A stretch of DNA of 25,511 nt. Origin: Blastocatellia bacterium UBA7656 (GTDB taxonomy: Bacteria; Acidobacteriota; Blastocatellia; UBA7656). The translations under genes were made by a program, and so were the position numbers. This document shows positions 23,151 to 25,511 of the stretch, piece after piece. Every line of letters begins with the position of its first letter. Within the stretch, counting starts at the first letter, position 1. The DNA is taken from NCBI GenBank assembly GCA_002483445.1, contig DLHY01000130.1:1-25511 (forward strand). Direction: 5' to 3'. The notes below the pieces were generated by a model, which worked only from the letters and a program-made list of their open reading frames with translations, searched no databases and was not told where the DNA came from.

Positions 23151-23570
23151 TCACTCTTCCACGACGCCTGTAAGGTGATCAACCCGTATGCGAAAGACTA
23201 TGACCGAAGATTGCCCGTCATGCACAGGCACATCTTCTACGGGAGTCAGGTTGGGGAAATGTTTGAACAACTCATCGAGTATTCTGGTTCGTTCGTGCGA
23301 GTCCCAAACCTCCTCGTAGTGACCTGATGCGATGACGCTGCGCCAATGCCAGGCATCGCGTATGTCATCGACCTGAAGGCAGGCGCGTGGCTGAGAGCGC
23401 AGGGCGCGAATCTTTTTTCCCATCAGCGAATGAATATATATTTTGTCGCCTTCGACGATATAGCTGACCGGCACGACATAAGGCTCATTGTCTGAAACGC
23501 ACCCCAATCGCCCCACGCGCTTCTCGGCAAGCAGAGCGCGCGCTTCATCCGTATTCATCGGCTTGATCAT
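23151..23570 (-). CDS. Pyridoxamine-phosphate-oxidase-fold flavoprotein
   Basis: A 139-residue split-barrel protein of the PPOX/NimA type. KRVGRLGCVSDNEPYVVPVS, then YIVEGDKIYIHSLMGKKI and PRACLQVDDIRDAWHWRSVI form the FMN-binding core, and a WRSVIASGHYEEV segment ends it. By family it binds FMN and reduces or detoxifies small compounds, or senses them. The ATG at 23570 (MIKPMNTDE) is chosen: AGGTG lies just upstream and overlaps the stop of the preceding stress-protein gene, so the pair is translationally coupled. An upstream frame adds 13 cysteine-containing residues that look non-coding. The substrate is unknown. Confidence 0.8.
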   Translation of the reverse strand: MIKPMNTDEARALLAEKRVGRLGCVSDNEPYVVPVSYIVEGDKIYIHSLMGKKIRALRSQPRACLQVDDIRDAWHWRSVIASGHYEEVWDSHERTRILDELFKHFPNLTPVEDVPVHDGQSSVIVFRIRVDHLTGVVEE

Positions 23571-23577
23571 AGCGCAC

Positions 23578-24033
23578 CTATTCTTCGTGTCTGTGGCGCA
23601 CGATCTCAACCGAGCAGTGCGCGTGCGAGGCTACGGCCTGAGAGACCGAGCCGAGCCAGAAGCGCGTGAACCCTTTGTAGCCGTGCGAGCCGACGACGAT
23701 CAAATCCGCTTTCCATTTTTCGGCCTCATCGACTATGACCTGCTTGGGATTGCCTCGGAGTATTTCACTCGTCACGGCGATTCCCTTCGGGTGAGCCGAC
23801 TTGATGGCCTCGGCAGCTTTTTCGATCACAGCGGCGGCCTGTTCCTGCGCCACCTGCTCGGCCTGCTCGAAGTAATCGCCCGGAAGAGCCATCGGCTCGG
23901 ACATAGGCAGTAGCAGCGGCTCGATGACCGTGATTAGTTTGAGTTCGCTCTCGCCAGGCCATGGGCGTCGCACAACTTCGCTTACGGCCAGATCGCTGCA
24001 CTGCGAACCATCCACTGCAAGAAGTATCTTCAT
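23578..24033 (-). CDS. Universal stress protein, single domain
   Basis: A 151-residue UspA-domain protein. KILLAVDGSQCSDLA is the N-terminal strand and nucleotide-contact Asp, and VVGSHGYKGFTRFWLGSVSQ carries an intact G-2x-G-9x-G-S ATP-binding motif, so it should bind ATP. GGAGG upstream of the ATG at 24033 is a good ribosome site. It is soluble and probably dimeric. It lies between a tandem stress protein and the flavoprotein on one strand, with only seven bases to the latter. Confidence 0.92.
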   Translation of the reverse strand: MKILLAVDGSQCSDLAVSEVVRRPWPGESELKLITVIEPLLLPMSEPMALPGDYFEQAEQVAQEQAAAVIEKAAEAIKSAHPKGIAVTSEILRGNPKQVIVDEAEKWKADLIVVGSHGYKGFTRFWLGSVSQAVASHAHCSVEIVRHRHEE

Positions 24034-24098
24034 AACTCGATCCTCCCACGCTCAATCTTCGTCCACTGGCAGCAGCTTATGCAAATCGACTGCGCCAA

Positions 24099-25052
24099 TC
24101 ACTTGCTCTCCTCTTCCAGTAAAGAATTCAGCGGCTTCAACGGACGCGCTATCAGCAAGGGGCAGTGAGCCTGCCTCAGAACCCGATCAACGTTCGACCC
24201 GAACAGCGCGCGCATCCCGAACCCCGTTCCGCTCGCGCCCATGCATATCAAATCGACTTCGCTCTCTTCCGCATACGTCAGCACTTCGCGATAAGGCAAT
24301 CCCTCGCGTATCTCCTCATCGACTTTGATCTCACTGCGCAGGGAAGCAGGGATCGCGCTTTCGAGTTTCTGCGCGGCGCGGTGAAAGGCGTCTTCGGAGG
24401 AGAGCGGCAACAGCGCCACTTCAGGCGCCTGGGTTCGCGGGCGCGGCGGCAATACATGAATGAGGCGCAAATCAGCCTGATACTCGCGCGCAAACGAAAG
24501 CCCATAGGAGAGCGCAAGCTCCGCATCATTTGAGAAATCGTAAGCGACCAGTATCTCTTCGATATCGACTCGGCCAGTGACCGGGCTGACCCAGTCGCGA
24601 TGGCCCGGATGAGTTATAAGCACAGGGCAGGTGGCTGTCCGACAGATCGCTTCGGAGACCGATCCAAGAAGGGTCGAGCGATGAGGGCGATGGCGCGATC
24701 TGATCACTATGAGGTCTGCTCGCTGGCGGGCGGCCTCGCGCGGGAGAGCCTGAGACGGTTCCCCCGACGTGATGACGAAATCCCACGAAAGAGCCTTAGC
24801 CCTTTCGGCTCCGACGAGTCGCTTCATCGCGCTGGCGACTCGATTGCGAATCTCGACCCGCGCTTCTTCAGCCCTGCCGTCCAACTCCGATTGCGAATGG
24901 TAGCGTGAAGGATCATCGCAATAACTTATGATCAGTCTGGCGTCGAAGGCCTGGGCCAGCGCCGACGAATAACGGATCGCCTCGTTGGATTCGGGCGAAA
25001 GGTCAGTCGGGCAAAATATTCTTTCAAATCTGGCTCGCTCGTTGATTACCAT
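24099..25052 (-). CDS. Tandem-domain universal stress protein
   Basis: A 317-residue protein with two UspA domains, about residues 8-150 (starting FERIFCPTDLSPESNEA) and 165-300 (starting IEEILVAYDFSNDAEL). Domain 2 keeps the ATP motif GASGTGFGMRALFGSN. Domain 1 has SRHRPHRSTLLGS, in which the first two glycines are lost, so only domain 2 is likely to bind nucleotide. It lies upstream of the single-domain stress protein on the same strand, 65 bp apart. The ATG has only a weak GAGA upstream. Its promoter is not obvious in the leader. Confidence 0.9.
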   Translation of the reverse strand: MVINERARFERIFCPTDLSPESNEAIRYSSALAQAFDARLIISYCDDPSRYHSQSELDGRAEEARVEIRNRVASAMKRLVGAERAKALSWDFVITSGEPSQALPREAARQRADLIVIRSRHRPHRSTLLGSVSEAICRTATCPVLITHPGHRDWVSPVTGRVDIEEILVAYDFSNDAELALSYGLSFAREYQADLRLIHVLPPRPRTQAPEVALLPLSSEDAFHRAAQKLESAIPASLRSEIKVDEEIREGLPYREVLTYAEESEVDLICMGASGTGFGMRALFGSNVDRVLRQAHCPLLIARPLKPLNSLLEEESK

Positions 25053-25227
25053 AACCGATCTCGGATGAAGAAACGCGACGGCCCTTTGCAGAGCAACAGG
25101 CGTACCGCTGATTAAATCATTATTTCGGAGGAAGATTGGGAAATATCACCAGCCGCGAAGCGAAGAATTACCCATAGGGCTGATTCGTAGACAGGGTATT
25201 GGGCAGCGGCTCAAGACATGCGGAAGA

Positions 25228-25294
25228 AGTTCTGCGGTTCAATCTTCAGGTTGCTGTTTTCAAAGGCATAAGCTAAAGCTTGAACTGCGGAACT
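25228..25294 (+). ncRNA. Candidate structured RNA stem
   Basis: The arms 25228-25242 (AGTTCTGCGGTTCAA) and 25280-25294 (TTGAACTGCGGAACT) pair along all 15 bases as plus-strand RNA, with two G-U pairs. The minus-strand RNA would have two A-C mismatches there. A run of six T follows at about 25318. The surrounding 25053-25467 shows no gene. It could be a leader, a small RNA or a chance fold. Confidence 0.35.
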
Positions 25295-25467
25295 ACGCGC
25301 TTGATCGGGCTATCACCGTTTTTTGAAGGATCAGTGACTTGCGAAAAAAAGTGTCTGCGAATCAGAAGTAATATCGCCTGCGGCACTGAATGCGGATTTC
25401 TTTTGTCACTGGTCTATACTTATTGATCCGAGTTATTCATTAGGCGGTATAGACGGGCGGCGGCCTC

Positions 25468-25511
25468 ATGATTGGAGAACCGCCATACATTTTTCACAAG
25501 GATGTTCCAAT
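25468..25511 (+). CDS. Possible 5' end of a gene running off the window
   Basis: From the ATG at 25468 the frame reads MIGEPPYIFHKDVP and stays open to the window edge. No ribosome site precedes it, and 14 codons are too few to judge. An alternative start lies at ATG 25502 with AAGG upstream. Treat as a hint only. Confidence 0.2.
   Translation, partial: MIGEPPYIFHKDVP

Noticed and set aside
25104..25114. TGATTAAATCA palindrome upstream of the tandem USP gene as an FNR/Crp site
   Set aside because: The half-site spacing is three rather than four bases and the outer bases do not match, so the match could be chance.
25403..25420. Promoter from TTGTCA and TATACT near the right edge
   Set aside because: Only six bases separate the boxes, far from the 16-18 needed, and no other -35 box fits TATACT.

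Overview
This 25.5 kb window is bacterial chromosome of mid GC content, densely coding on both strands. There is no phage, plasmid or CRISPR signature. Gene content points, tentatively, to Acidobacteriota, perhaps a Blastocatellia-type lineage. The clues are a C-x2-C...C-x2-D-G zinc-ribbon miniprotein of a type I associate with acidobacterial proteins, a CarD-family regulator, futalosine-route menaquinone synthesis (mqnC), several universal stress proteins, and AP-superfamily phosphodiesterases ending in LRALGY. No rRNA or other decisive phylogenetic marker is present, so the assignment is an inference.

Layout. (1) 38-8835, all minus strand, reading right to left: cysC (APS kinase), two paralogous AP-superfamily phosphodiesterases, a YfhO-like polytopic membrane protein and a Wzx-like flippase. 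This looks like a cell-surface polymer locus. Its intergenic gaps are filled by repeats: a nested palindromic element carrying a 95-bp MITE-like insertion, a G-rich/C-rich octamer array, and GCAGAG-type inverted repeats. (2) 9137-15851, plus strand: a consensus-like promoter with a structured leader, two APC/CAT-type amino-acid permeases, a tandem universal stress protein, a LeuT-like sodium symporter and a 52-residue single-span protein that looks like its small subunit. Two near-identical 105-bp repeats bracket the permease pair. (3) 15883-18026: a two-span hypothetical protein, tRNA-Leu(CAA) with its own promoter, a CxxC/CxxC hypothetical protein and a secreted small beta-rich protein. (4) 18019-20607, minus strand: mqnC followed closely by an aromatic-amino-acid-type PLP decarboxylase. 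(5) 20681-22135, plus strand: an RRM RNA-binding protein, a small membrane protein and a CarD/CdnL-like regulator that lacks the family tryptophan. (6) 22157-25052, minus strand: tandem USP, single USP, PPOX-fold flavoprotein, ABM-fold protein and two small cysteine-rich proteins. (7) 25053-25511: no clear complete gene, but a 15-bp stem that pairs fully only as plus-strand RNA.

How the genes may work together: the left block probably builds, exports or decorates a surface glycan. The middle block is an amino-acid uptake island with a stress-protein partner. The right block has the look of a stress and redox cluster. The most unusual items are the MITE inside the palindromic element, the altered substrate pocket of the LeuT-like carrier with its hairpin-spaced small gene, the tryptophan-less CarD protein, and the strand-specific RNA stem near the right edge.
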